5,356 nt of DNA from JBKJVQ01 sp046717125 (GTDB taxonomy: Bacteria; Pseudomonadota; Alphaproteobacteria; Rhizobiales; Methyloligellaceae), in the NCBI GenBank assembly GCA_046717125.1, contig JBKJVQ010000226.1:1-5356 (forward strand), written 5' to 3'. A program made the position numbers and the translations under genes. This document shows, piece after piece, positions 1 through 5,153 of the stretch (positions within the stretch are counted from its first letter, which is position 1; every line of letters begins with the position of its first letter). The notes below the pieces were generated by a model, which saw nothing but the letters and a program-made list of their open reading frames with translations, made no database searches and had not been told where the DNA came from.

Positions 1-308
1 TGATAGATGTATCCGCCTCGATCGAAGATCACGTCGGTGACACCGGCCTTTGTGGCGGCGGCGGCGATCGCCTTGCCCACGGCCTCGGCGGCGGCGACGT
101 CGCAGCCCTTGCCGAGCTTGAGCGACGCATCGCGGCTCGACGCCGATGCGATCGTCTTCGCCTCACGATCGTCGATGATCTGCGCGTAGATGTGCTTCGA
201 CGAACGATGCACGGACAGGCGTGGCCGCCCGCTTTTCACCTGCGCCGCGCGGAGGCGCTTGCGCACCCGCGCCTTGCGGCGCGCCGATGATGTGTTGATC
301 GCGACCAT
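1..308 (-). CDS. rplR: 50S ribosomal protein L18, 3' end cut by window edge
   Basis: L18 binds 5S rRNA together with L5 and helps dock it on the central protuberance of the 50S subunit. Translating from the ATG at 308-306 gives 102 codons with no stop before the window edge. The protein shows a basic N-terminal tail (RRKARVRKRL, residues 10-19), then GRPRLSVHRSSKHIYAQIIDD (28-48), the conserved L18 core, an Ala-rich helix (72-86) and the late motif FDRGGYIY (95-102). Full-length L18 is usually about 117-120 residues, so roughly 15-18 residues are missing. The start lies 2 nt after the rplF stop (TAG CC ATG), which suggests translational coupling; a purine-rich AAGGAAGG sits inside the rplF 3' end. 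No internal stop or frameshift is seen. Identity is secure from motifs and from its position after rplF. Confidence 0.96.
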   Translation of the reverse strand, partial: MVAINTSSARRKARVRKRLRAAQVKSGRPRLSVHRSSKHIYAQIIDDREAKTIASASSRDASLKLGKGCDVAAAEAVGKAIAAAATKAGVTDVIFDRGGYIY

Positions 309-310
309 GG

Positions 311-844
311 CTACTTCTTCTTGCCTTCCTTGCGCTGGATGAATTCACCCTGATAGCGCACGCCTTTGCCCTTGTAGGGTTCGGGCGGCCGGTACCGCCG
401 GATTTCGGCTGCGACCTGCCCGACCTTCTGCTTCTCGATCCCCGAAACGATAAGCTCGGTCGGCTTCGTCACCTGGATCTGGATGCCGTCCGGGATCGGA
501 TAGAGAACGTCGTGGCTGAAACCCAGCTGCAGCTGCAGATTCTTGCCCTGTAGCGCCGCACGGTAGCCCACGCCCGTGATCTCCAGCGTTTTCGAGAACC
601 CGTCCGTGACTCCGCTGGCGATATTCGAGACCAGCGTGCGCGACATGCCCCACATGGCGCGGGCACGTTTGGACTCGTCTCGCGGGGCGATCTCGATGCC
701 GTCGTCGCCCATCTTGGCGAGGACTTCTTCCACGAGCACGACCGACAGTTCGCCCTTGGGTCCCTTCATCGAGACCTTCTGGCCGGCGACATTCGCGGTG
801 ACGCCCTTGGGCACTGCGACTGGCTTCTTCCCGATCCGCGACAT
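311..844 (-). CDS. rplF: 50S ribosomal protein L6
   Basis: L6 is a 50S protein near the base of the L7/L12 stalk and the sarcin-ricin loop, where it contacts 23S rRNA by the factor-binding site. The 177-residue product matches the usual bacterial length. It begins MSRIGKKPVAVPKGV, followed by the two duplicated L6 folds: the N-terminal one around residues 1-80 and the C-terminal one from about 84. Residues ITGVGYRA (89-96) and LGFSH (107-111) are typical. The family signature PEPYKGKGVRY is complete at 154-164 and the tail is lysine-rich (KEGKKK). The ATG lies 12 nt after the rpsH stop. An AGAGG Shine-Dalgarno overlaps that TAG stop, about 9 nt before the ATG. The stop is TAG. Nothing is broken or missing. 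Confidence 0.98.
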   Translation of the reverse strand: MSRIGKKPVAVPKGVTANVAGQKVSMKGPKGELSVVLVEEVLAKMGDDGIEIAPRDESKRARAMWGMSRTLVSNIASGVTDGFSKTLEITGVGYRAALQGKNLQLQLGFSHDVLYPIPDGIQIQVTKPTELIVSGIEKQKVGQVAAEIRRYRPPEPYKGKGVRYQGEFIQRKEGKKK

Positions 845-856
845 TGGATCAAACCT

Positions 857-1255
857 CTAGAATATGTTGCACAGGACTTCGCCACCGACATTTTCGGCGC
901 GAGCGCGTGAGTCCGACATCACGCCCTTGGGCGTCGACAGGATCGCGACGCCAAGACCGTTCTTCACCATCGGCAAGTCGCTGACGGATGAGTAGACGCG
1001 GCGGCCCGGCTTGGACACGCGCTTGATGTCCTTGATGACCGGCTCGCCGTCGAAATATTTCAGCTCGATGTCGAACTCGGCGCGGCCGCTGTCATAATCG
1101 GCGCGCGAATAGCCGCGGATATAGCCTTCCTCGACAAGCACGTCGAGGACATGACCGCGCAGTTTCGACGCAGGCGTCGAAACCTTATTCTTCCGGCGCA
1201 TCTGCGCGTTCCGAATCCGGGTCAGCATATCGCCGAGAGGATCGTTGACGTTCAT
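857..1255 (-). CDS. rpsH: 30S ribosomal protein S8
   Basis: S8 is a primary 16S rRNA binder of the central domain, needed for platform assembly. In E. coli it is also the translational repressor of the spc operon. The 132-residue product has the N-terminal DPLGDMLTRIRNAQ (5-18), the middle segment GYIRGY (44-49), RVSKPGRRVYS (79-89), and the C-terminal RNA-binding signature running STPKGVMSD (107-115) to NVGGEVLC (122-129). Length and motifs fit alphaproteobacterial S8. The ATG lies 13 nt after the rpsN stop; a GGACAG element in that gap is a plausible weak Shine-Dalgarno. Whether S8 autoregulates here cannot be read from the protein, and I could not recognise a target resembling the E. coli one at the rplX/rplE junction. 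Confidence 0.98.
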   Translation of the reverse strand: MNVNDPLGDMLTRIRNAQMRRKNKVSTPASKLRGHVLDVLVEEGYIRGYSRADYDSGRAEFDIELKYFDGEPVIKDIKRVSKPGRRVYSSVSDLPMVKNGLGVAILSTPKGVMSDSRARAENVGGEVLCNIF

Positions 1256-1268
1256 CTGAGATCTGTCC

Positions 1269-1574
1269 CTACCAGCTCGACTTGACCATGCCGGGAATGA
1301 GTCCCGCCGAGGCGAGATCGCGCAGCGCGATGCGCGACATCTCCAGCTTGCGATAAAAAGCGCGCGGCCGGCCCGAGATGGCGCAGCGGTTGCGGATGCG
1401 TGTCGGCGACGAGTTGCGCGGAAGCGCCGCCAGTTTCAGGCGCGCTGCAAAGCGCTCCTCGGCGGGGAGACGCTTGTCATTGGCGATCTCCTTGAGCCGC
1501 GAACGGCGGCCACTGAATTTCTTCGCCAACTCGCGGCGGTGGTCGTTCTTCTCGATCATGCTCGTCTTGGCCAT
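1269..1574 (-). CDS. rpsN: 30S ribosomal protein S14 (zinc-free, long form)
   Basis: S14 sits in the 30S head beside S3, S10 and S19. The product is 101 residues, the length of the long S14 form. It has one cysteine (C64, in RNRCAISGRPRAF, 61-73) and no CxxC pairs, so this is the zinc-independent C-minus type rather than the 61-residue zinc-binding type. The S14 signature continues as KLEMSRIALRDLA (76-88), and the C-terminus GLIPGMVKSSW (91-101) is typical. The frame is open for 66 codons upstream, but the ATG at 1574 is chosen because the protein aligns from MAKTSMIEKN and an AAAGGA Shine-Dalgarno lies 5 nt before it. The upstream frame only overlaps rplE out of phase. It starts 19 nt after rplE. 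Confidence 0.98.
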   Translation of the reverse strand: MAKTSMIEKNDHRRELAKKFSGRRSRLKEIANDKRLPAEERFAARLKLAALPRNSSPTRIRNRCAISGRPRAFYRKLEMSRIALRDLASAGLIPGMVKSSW

Positions 1575-1579
1575 TGTCG

Positions 1580-1585
1580 TCCTTT
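1580..1585 (-). promoter_or_regulatory. Shine-Dalgarno of rpsN
   Basis: AAAGGA on the transcribed strand, 5 nt before the ATG at 1574, in the 19-nt rplE-rpsN gap. It decides the rpsN start over more distant upstream in-frame starts that lie inside rplE. Confidence 0.75.
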
Positions 1586-1593
1586 CGAACCGC

Positions 1594-2154
1594 TTAAGTG
1601 GTGCGGAACGGGAAATTAAAACCGCGCAGCAGAGCGCGCGCCTCGTCGTCCGAGCGCGCCGTCGTGCATACGATGATGTCCATGCCAACCACCTGATCGA
1701 CCTTGTCGTAATCGATCTCGGGGAAGATGATGTGCTCCTTGATGCCGAGCGCGTAATTGCCTCGGCCGTCAAAGCTTTTCGGGTTCAGACCGCGGAAATC
1801 GCGCACCCGCGGAAGCGCGATATTCACGAGCCTGTCGAGGAATTCGTACATGCGCGTCTTGCGCAAGGTCACCTTGGCGCCGACCGACATACCCTCACGC
1901 AACTTGAAGCCGGCGATCGATGTCTTCGCCTTGGTGATCACGGGCTTCTGACCTGCGATCATGCCGAGTTCGCCCGCCGCCGCATTCACCTTCTTCGAGT
2001 CGCCGACACCCTCGCCGAGACCCATGTTGATGACGATCTTGTCCAGGCGCGGGACCTGCATCGGGCTCTTGTATGCGAATTCCTTGGTCAGGTCGGCACG
2101 CACGACGTCGTCGTAATGCTTGCGCAGCCTCGCGACGTAAATCTCATCAGCCAT
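1594..2154 (-). CDS. rplE: 50S ribosomal protein L5
   Basis: L5 binds 5S rRNA, bridges to the 30S head and contacts P-site tRNA in the central protuberance. From the ATG at 2154 the protein is 186 residues, normal for the family. It shows the L5 signature LGMIAGQKPVITKAKTS (63-79), the loop GFKLREGMSVGAKVTLR (82-98), MYEFLDRLVNIALPRVRDFRG (102-122), and GNYALGIKEHIIFPEI (132-147). The frame extends another 15 codons upstream to 2199, but those residues overlap rplX and do not resemble L5. MADEIYVARL at 2154 is the natural beginning, with GGGAGA 8 nt upstream. Its first codons overlap the rplX stop by 8 nt, a strong sign of translational coupling. The stop is TAA. Confidence 0.98.
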   Translation of the reverse strand: MADEIYVARLRKHYDDVVRADLTKEFAYKSPMQVPRLDKIVINMGLGEGVGDSKKVNAAAGELGMIAGQKPVITKAKTSIAGFKLREGMSVGAKVTLRKTRMYEFLDRLVNIALPRVRDFRGLNPKSFDGRGNYALGIKEHIIFPEIDYDKVDQVVGMDIIVCTTARSDDEARALLRGFNFPFRTT

Positions 2155-2470
2155 CGATGCTCTCTCCCGAGCGCCGCGCGATCCGCACTTTGCGCCCATC
2201 GTTCAGAAACTTGAATCCGACGCGCGTCGGCGACCCGTCCTTCGGGTCTTCGAGCGCGATGTTCGAAATGTGGATGGGCGCTTCCTTGGCGATGATTCCG
2301 CTCTCCTGACTGGGCGTCTGCTTCTGGTGCTTGCGCATCATGTTGACGCCCTGGACGATGGCCCGGCTTTCGCCGCGCAGCATCTTCAGGATCTGGCCCT
2401 TCTTGCCCTTGTCCTTGCCGGAAATGACGACGACCCGGTCGCCCTTCCGGATTTTCAGCTTGTCCGCCAT
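2147..2470 (-). CDS. rplX: 50S ribosomal protein L24
   Basis: L24 is an early assembly initiator of the 50S subunit that binds the 5' region of 23S rRNA near the tunnel exit. The product is 107 residues, close to the usual 102-107. The KOW/L24 signature lies near the N-terminus: GDRVVVISGKDKGKKGQI (10-27). It is followed by the RNA-binding segment GVNMMRKHQKQT (41-52), EAPIHISNIAL (63-73) and TRVGFKF (82-88). The ATG directly abuts the rplN stop (TAG ATG, no gap), with a strong GGAGG 8 nt before it inside the rplN 3' end. Its TGA stop overlaps the start of rplE by 8 nt, so rplN-rplX-rplE are probably translationally coupled. Confidence 0.98.
   Translation of the reverse strand: MADKLKIRKGDRVVVISGKDKGKKGQILKMLRGESRAIVQGVNMMRKHQKQTPSQESGIIAKEAPIHISNIALEDPKDGSPTRVGFKFLNDGRKVRIARRSGESIDG
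2163..2168 (-). promoter_or_regulatory. Shine-Dalgarno of rplE, in a predicted hairpin loop
   Basis: GGGAGA on the transcribed strand, 8 nt before the rplE ATG at 2154 and inside the rplX coding sequence. It supports the ATG at 2154 over the upstream in-frame start. It is exactly flanked by GCTC (2172-2169) and GAGC (2162-2159), which could form a 4-bp stem placing the site in the loop. Confidence 0.6.
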
Positions 2471-2839
2471 CTAGAGGACCTCCGGCGCCAGGCTGACGAT
2501 CTTCATATGCTTTTTGGCGCGCAGCTCGCGCGTCACCGGGCCAAAGATGCGCGTACCGACCGGCTCGCCCTGGTTGTTGATCAGGACTGCCGCGTTACGG
2601 TCGAAGCGGATCAGGCTGCCGTCCTGACGGCGCACGCCCTTGGCGGTGCGCACGACGATCGCCTTCATCACCTGGCCTTTCTTCACGCGGCCGCGCGGGA
2701 TCGCCTCCTTCACGGACACCACGATCGTGTCGCCGATCGAGGCGTATTTCCGCTTGGAGCCGCCCAGCACCTTGATGCACTGCACCCGCCGCGCGCCGGA
2801 ATTGTCGGCGACGTCGAGGTTGGTTTGCATCTGGATCAT
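2471..2839 (-). CDS. rplN: 50S ribosomal protein L14
   Basis: L14 is a highly conserved 50S interface protein that contacts 16S rRNA in an intersubunit bridge with L19. It is also the docking site of the silencing factor RsfS in bacteria that have it. The 122-residue product matches the family length exactly. It begins MIQMQTNLDVADNSGARRVQCIKVLGGS (1-28, given in overview), then the L14 signature region spanning 60-87 (AIVVRTAKG... to RFDRNAAVLI), then GTRIFGPVTRELR (95-107) and the C-terminal KIVSLAPEVL. The ATG follows a 47-nt gap after rpsQ, with AGAAGG 9 nt upstream. In E. coli this gene opens the spc operon. Here I see no promoter in the gap, though one within rpsQ cannot be excluded. 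The stop is TAG. Confidence 0.98.
   Translation of the reverse strand: MIQMQTNLDVADNSGARRVQCIKVLGGSKRKYASIGDTIVVSVKEAIPRGRVKKGQVMKAIVVRTAKGVRRQDGSLIRFDRNAAVLINNQGEPVGTRIFGPVTRELRAKKHMKIVSLAPEVL
2479..2483 (-). promoter_or_regulatory. Shine-Dalgarno of rplX
   Basis: GGAGG on the transcribed strand, 8 nt before the rplX ATG at 2470. It is encoded within the last codons of rplN (Pro-Glu-Val-Leu-stop) and is among the strongest Shine-Dalgarno matches in the window, as expected for a gene with no intergenic space. Confidence 0.8.
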
Positions 2840-2862
2840 GGCTTTCGCCCTTCTTCTTCAAC

Positions 2863-2880
2863 CGCACGGCGTTCCGTGCG
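2863..2880 (-). other. Perfect 7-bp hairpin in the rpsQ-rplN gap
   Basis: An inverted repeat, CGCACGG - 4-nt loop - CCGTGCG, lies in the 47-nt space between S17 and L14. All seven pairs are Watson-Crick and mostly GC, so the RNA hairpin should be stable. No T-run follows on the transcribed strand (the next bases are GTTGAAGAAG), so it is not a standard intrinsic terminator. By position it sits at the boundary that separates the S10 and spc operons in E. coli. Possible roles are an mRNA processing or stability element, or simply a spacer structure. The sequence alone does not decide. Confidence 0.5.
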
Positions 2881-2886
2881 TGGCAT

Positions 2887-3138
2887 TTAACTCTTCGCCA
2901 CCCCGGCTTCACCGGTCAGCAGCACCCATTTCTTCTGACGTGACAGGGGCGCGCATTCCTGGATGCGCACGATGTCGCCTTCCTTGGCCGCGTTCGCCTC
3001 GTCATGCGCATGATATTTCTTCGTCCGCCGCACCGTCTTCTTGAGCAGCGGATGCGTGAAGCGGCGCTCGACGCGGACGACGACGGTCTTGTCGTTCTTG
3101 TCGCTCACCACGACGCCCTGGAGAATTCTCTTCGGCAT
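2887..3138 (-). CDS. rpsQ: 30S ribosomal protein S17
   Basis: S17 is a small OB-fold protein that binds the 5' domain of 16S rRNA early in 30S assembly. The 83-residue product is of standard length. It starts MPKRILQGVVVSDKNDKTVVV, then has RRFTHPLLKKTVRRTKKYHAHDE (25-47), and carries the S17 signature GDIVRIQECAPLSRQK (54-69) followed by KKWVLL. The ATG lies 5 nt after the rpmC stop, with AAGG and AGGA elements just upstream. The stop is TAA. In E. coli rpsQ is the last gene of the S10 operon; here the cluster simply continues into rplN after 47 nt. Confidence 0.98.
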   Translation of the reverse strand: MPKRILQGVVVSDKNDKTVVVRVERRFTHPLLKKTVRRTKKYHAHDEANAAKEGDIVRIQECAPLSRQKKWVLLTGEAGVAKS

Positions 3139-3143
3139 GTGTC

Positions 3144-3347
3144 CTAGCCTTGCTTGGCCGAGCGCTCATGCGCCCGGGCAAATGTCTGTATGCGGGCGAT
3201 GTCCCGCCTGATCTCGCGCACACGCGCAGTGTTCTCGAGCTGACCGGTTGCCGCCTGGAAGCGCAGATTGAACTGCTCCCTCTTCAGCTTTGCCAATTCG
3301 TTGCCTCGCTGGTCCGGCGTCATTTCCTTGATCGTCTTTCTGCTCAT
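3144..3347 (-). CDS. rpmC: 50S ribosomal protein L29
   Basis: L29 is a small two-helix protein at the peptide tunnel exit, adjacent to L23 and part of the docking area for trigger factor and SRP. The product is 67 residues, typical of the family. The L29 signature is visible as KREQFNLRFQAATGQLENT (22-40) continuing through ARVREIRRDIARIQT (41-55), with the usual antiparallel helical pattern. The ATG follows the rplP stop after one base (TGA G ATG), with GAGGTGG about 6 nt upstream inside the rplP 3' end. That arrangement suggests its translation depends on ribosomes finishing rplP, which matters given the frame break seen in rplP. Confidence 0.97.
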   Translation of the reverse strand: MSRKTIKEMTPDQRGNELAKLKREQFNLRFQAATGQLENTARVREIRRDIARIQTFARAHERSAKQG

Positions 3348-3348
3348 C

Positions 3349-3767
3349 TCAGCCCACCTCGCCCAGACGCGCGATCACACGCGTCCTGATCGGCAGCTTC
3401 GCAGCACCGAGGCGAAGCGCCTCGCGCGCGATCGCATCGCCAACCCCGTCGATCTCGAACATGATGCGGCCGGGACGCACGCGCGCCGCCCAGAATTCCG
3501 GCGTCCCCTTGCCCTTGCCCATGCGCACTTCCGTCGGCTTCTTCGACACCGGCAGGTCCGGGAAATGCGGATCCACACGCGGCCGGCGCGCTTCATGGCG
3601 CGGGTCATGGCGCGGCGCGCCGCCTCGATTTGGCGGGCGGTCACGCGCGCGGGCTCCTGCGCCTTCAACCCGTACGAGCCAAAGCTGAGTTTGGCACCGG
3701 CTGTCGCTGCGCCCTTGATACGGCCCTTATGGGCCTTCCTGAATTTTGTGCGTTTCGGCTGCAGCAT
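3349..3767 (-). CDS. rplP: 50S ribosomal protein L16, with an apparent frameshift
   Basis: L16 sits next to the peptidyl-transferase and A-site region of the 50S and organises 23S rRNA there. The ATG at 3767 begins a perfect L16 N-terminus (MLQPKRTKFRKAHKGRIKG, then TARQIEAARRAMTRAMKRAGRVWIRI) through residue 68. After ATT at 3566-3564 this frame loses all similarity, becomes Arg/Cys-rich and ends at 3375. The rest of L16 continues in the -1 frame from 3564: FPDLPVSKKPTEVRMGKGKG, EFWAARVRPGRIMFEIDGV and AREALRLGAAKLPIRTR, ending with TGA at 3351-3349. Joined, they give 139 residues, close to the E. coli 136. The break falls inside the L16 signature KRAGRVWIRI/FP, and RMGKGKG in the second part completes signature 2. 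One extra A in the plus-strand AAA at 3563-3565 restores the frame. A sequencing or assembly deletion is most likely, as the gene is essential and both halves look well conserved. It starts 3 nt after rpsC. Confidence 0.93.
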
Positions 3768-3770
3768 AAC

Positions 3771-4484
3771 TTAAGCTCCAGGCCCATCGCGACGGTCTCG
3801 CGAACGGCCGCCTTCCTGACCTTCGAGGGCGCGCCTCTCCTGCGCCATCGGGTCGTGCTCCATGATCTCGCCTTTGAAGATCCAGACCTTGATGCCGATG
3901 ATGCCGTAGGCGGTGCGGCCGAGAGCCGTGCCGTAATCGATGTCGGCGCGCAGTGTGTGAAGCGGCACGCGGCCTTCGCGGTACCACTCCATGCGCGCGA
4001 TTTCAGAACCGCCCAGACGCCCGCTGCAATTGATGCGGATCCCGAGCGCGCCCATGCGCATCGAAGATTGCACTGCGCGCTTCATGGCGCGGCGGAAGGC
4101 GATGCGGCGTTCGAGCTGCTGCGCGATGCCCTCGGCGACAAGCGTCGCGTCGAGCTCGGGCTTGCGCACTTCGACGATGTTCAGATGCACGTCGCTGGCG
4201 GTCATTCTCGCCAGCTCCCTGCGCAGCGTCTCGATGTCCTGACCCTTCTTGCCGATCAGGATGCCAGGGCGCGCCGTGTGCACCGTCACCCGGCACTTCT
4301 TGTGCGGGCGCTCGATCACGACCTTGGAAATGCCGCCCTGCTTCTTCGACTTGAGGATGTGCTCGCGCATCTTCAGGTCTTCATGCAGCAACTGGCTGTA
4401 CTCGCGCTTGTCCGAGAACCAGCGCGAATCCCAGGTTCGGTTGACGCCGAGCCTCAGCCCGATCGGATTGACCTTCTGTCCCAT
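3771..4484 (-). CDS. rpsC: 30S ribosomal protein S3
   Basis: S3 lies at the mRNA entry channel of the 30S head and contributes to mRNA unwinding. The 237-residue product has the normal N-terminus MGQKVNPIGLRLGVNRTW and a type-2 KH domain with its GxxG loop as GKKG (78-81, in PGILIGKKGQDI). RRAMK at 131-135 matches the position of the basic residues implicated in E. coli S3 helicase activity. The C-terminal S3 signature runs from SGRLGG (154-159) through IARMEWYREGRVPLHTLRAD (162-181) to YGIIGIKVWIFKGE (193-206). A charged, probably disordered tail follows (208-237, rich in Arg, Glu, Gly), common in alphaproteobacteria. It starts 3 nt after rplV (TAA GAC ATG), with GAGGAG about 12 nt upstream, and ends TAA. 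Confidence 0.98.
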   Translation of the reverse strand: MGQKVNPIGLRLGVNRTWDSRWFSDKREYSQLLHEDLKMREHILKSKKQGGISKVVIERPHKKCRVTVHTARPGILIGKKGQDIETLRRELARMTASDVHLNIVEVRKPELDATLVAEGIAQQLERRIAFRRAMKRAVQSSMRMGALGIRINCSGRLGGSEIARMEWYREGRVPLHTLRADIDYGTALGRTAYGIIGIKVWIFKGEIMEHDPMAQERRALEGQEGGRSRDRRDGPGA

Positions 4485-4487
4485 GTC

Positions 4488-4868
4488 TTATGCGGTCTCC
4501 TCGACCTGTCGGACAATGACTGTGAGCTGGGCGAATGGCTTGAGGATGCGCGCCGACCGCCCGCGCGCCCGCGGCTTCATACGCTTCATCACCAGGCCCT
4601 TGCCCACGAATGCCTCCTTGACGACGAGCTGGTCGACATCGAGGTCGTGATTGTTTTCGGCGTTCGCGATCGCCGAGGTCAGTGCCTTCTTCACGTCGGC
4701 GGCGATGCGCTTGCGCGAGAAGGTCAAGTCCGCCAACGCGCGGTCCACCTTCTTGCCGCGGATCGACTGGGCAACGAGATTGAGCTTCTGCGGGCTGATG
4801 CGCAGGAGCCGCGTCACGGCCTTTGCCTCGGTATCGGGAAGCGCGCGCTCGCGCTTGGGCTTGCCCAT
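4488..4868 (-). CDS. rplV: 50S ribosomal protein L22
   Basis: L22 binds 23S rRNA and extends a beta-hairpin into the nascent-peptide tunnel, where changes can alter macrolide response and stalling. From the ATG at 4868 the product is 126 residues, starting MGKPKRERALPDTEAKAV, a typical alphaproteobacterial L22 N-terminus. RISPQKLNLVAQSIRGKKV (23-41), SAIANAENNHDLDVDQLVV (66-84) and the tunnel hairpin region GKGLVMKRMKPRARGRSARI (89-108) are clear. A GTG one codon upstream (4871-4869) overlaps the last base of the rpsS stop. I prefer the ATG because AGAGG lies 8 nt before it and homologues begin with MGKPKRE, but the GTG cannot be excluded. It starts 2 nt after rpsS. The stop is TAA. Confidence 0.97.
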   Translation of the reverse strand: MGKPKRERALPDTEAKAVTRLLRISPQKLNLVAQSIRGKKVDRALADLTFSRKRIAADVKKALTSAIANAENNHDLDVDQLVVKEAFVGKGLVMKRMKPRARGRSARILKPFAQLTVIVRQVEETA

Positions 4869-4870
4869 CA

Positions 4871-5149
4871 CTATTTCCTCTTCGCCTTCTTGTCGGCCGA
4901 GTGGCCGTAGAAGGTGCGCGTCGGCGAGAACTCGCCAAATTTGTGGCCCACCATGTCCTCGGTCACCGAGACCGGGATATGCTTCTGGCCGTTATGGACG
5001 GCAAAGGTCAGGCCGACGAACTGCGGCAGGATGGTAGAGCGTCGCGACCAAATCTTGATCGCCGCGTTCGAGCTTCCGCCGCGCGCCTTTTCAGCCTTCT
5101 GCAGGATGTACCCGTCTACAAACGGGCCCTTCCAAACCGATCTCGACAC
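4871..5149 (-). CDS. rpsS: 30S ribosomal protein S19
   Basis: S19 lies in the 30S head with S13, near the A-site finger and intersubunit bridges. The 92-residue product is of standard length: SRSVWKGPFVDGYILQKAE (2-20), IKIWSRRSTILPQFVGLTFA (31-50), then the S19 signature HNGQKHIPVSVTEDMVGHKF (52-71) and GEFSPTRTFYGHS. The start codon is GTG, not ATG. No alternative fits, since homologues begin at this residue and AAGGG lies 8 nt upstream across the rplB stop. It starts 4 nt after rplB (TAA GGAC GTG). The stop is TAG, whose last base touches the possible GTG start of rplV. Confidence 0.98.
   Translation of the reverse strand: MSRSVWKGPFVDGYILQKAEKARGGSSNAAIKIWSRRSTILPQFVGLTFAVHNGQKHIPVSVTEDMVGHKFGEFSPTRTFYGHSADKKAKRK
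4877..4881 (-). promoter_or_regulatory. Shine-Dalgarno of rplV
   Basis: AGAGG on the transcribed strand, within the last codons of rpsS. Spacing is 8 nt to the ATG at 4868 and 5 nt to the alternative GTG at 4871, which favours the ATG. Confidence 0.7.
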
Positions 5150-5153
5150 GTCC

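Noticed and set aside
524..538. Tandem CAGCTG/CTGCAG repeat
   Set aside because: It encodes the normal alternating Leu-Gln strand (LQLQLG) of L6 and is explained by the protein sequence.
2155..2199. Upstream in-frame start of rplE adding 15 residues
   Set aside because: The extra residues lie inside rplX and do not resemble L5; the ATG at 2154 has a properly spaced GGGAGA and a normal L5 N-terminus.
1378..2214. A 278-codon plus-strand open frame
   Set aside because: It lies wholly opposite rpsN and rplE, with shadow-like composition and no recognisable motif.
2840..2886. Intrinsic terminator or sigma-70-type promoter between rpsQ and rplN
   Set aside because: The hairpin is followed by GTTGAAGAAG rather than a T-run, and no recognisable -35/-10 pair fits in the 47 nt.
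2270..2890. A 206-codon plus-strand open frame
   Set aside because: It is antisense to rplX and rplN, His/Asp/Leu/Ala-rich, and typical of a mirrored ribosomal gene.
3561..3567. Programmed -1 ribosomal frameshifting as the explanation for the rplP break
   Set aside because: The site CGC ATT TCC does not fit the X XXY YYZ slippery pattern, I see no obvious stimulatory element, and frameshifting is not a known mode for rplP. A missing homopolymer base is simpler.
3630..4910. A 426-codon open frame on the plus strand opposite rpsC, rplV and the start of rplP
   Set aside because: It is antisense to confidently identified ribosomal genes, is rich in Ala, Arg, His, Leu and Asp as expected of the reverse of GC-rich coding DNA, and shows no recognisable domain.
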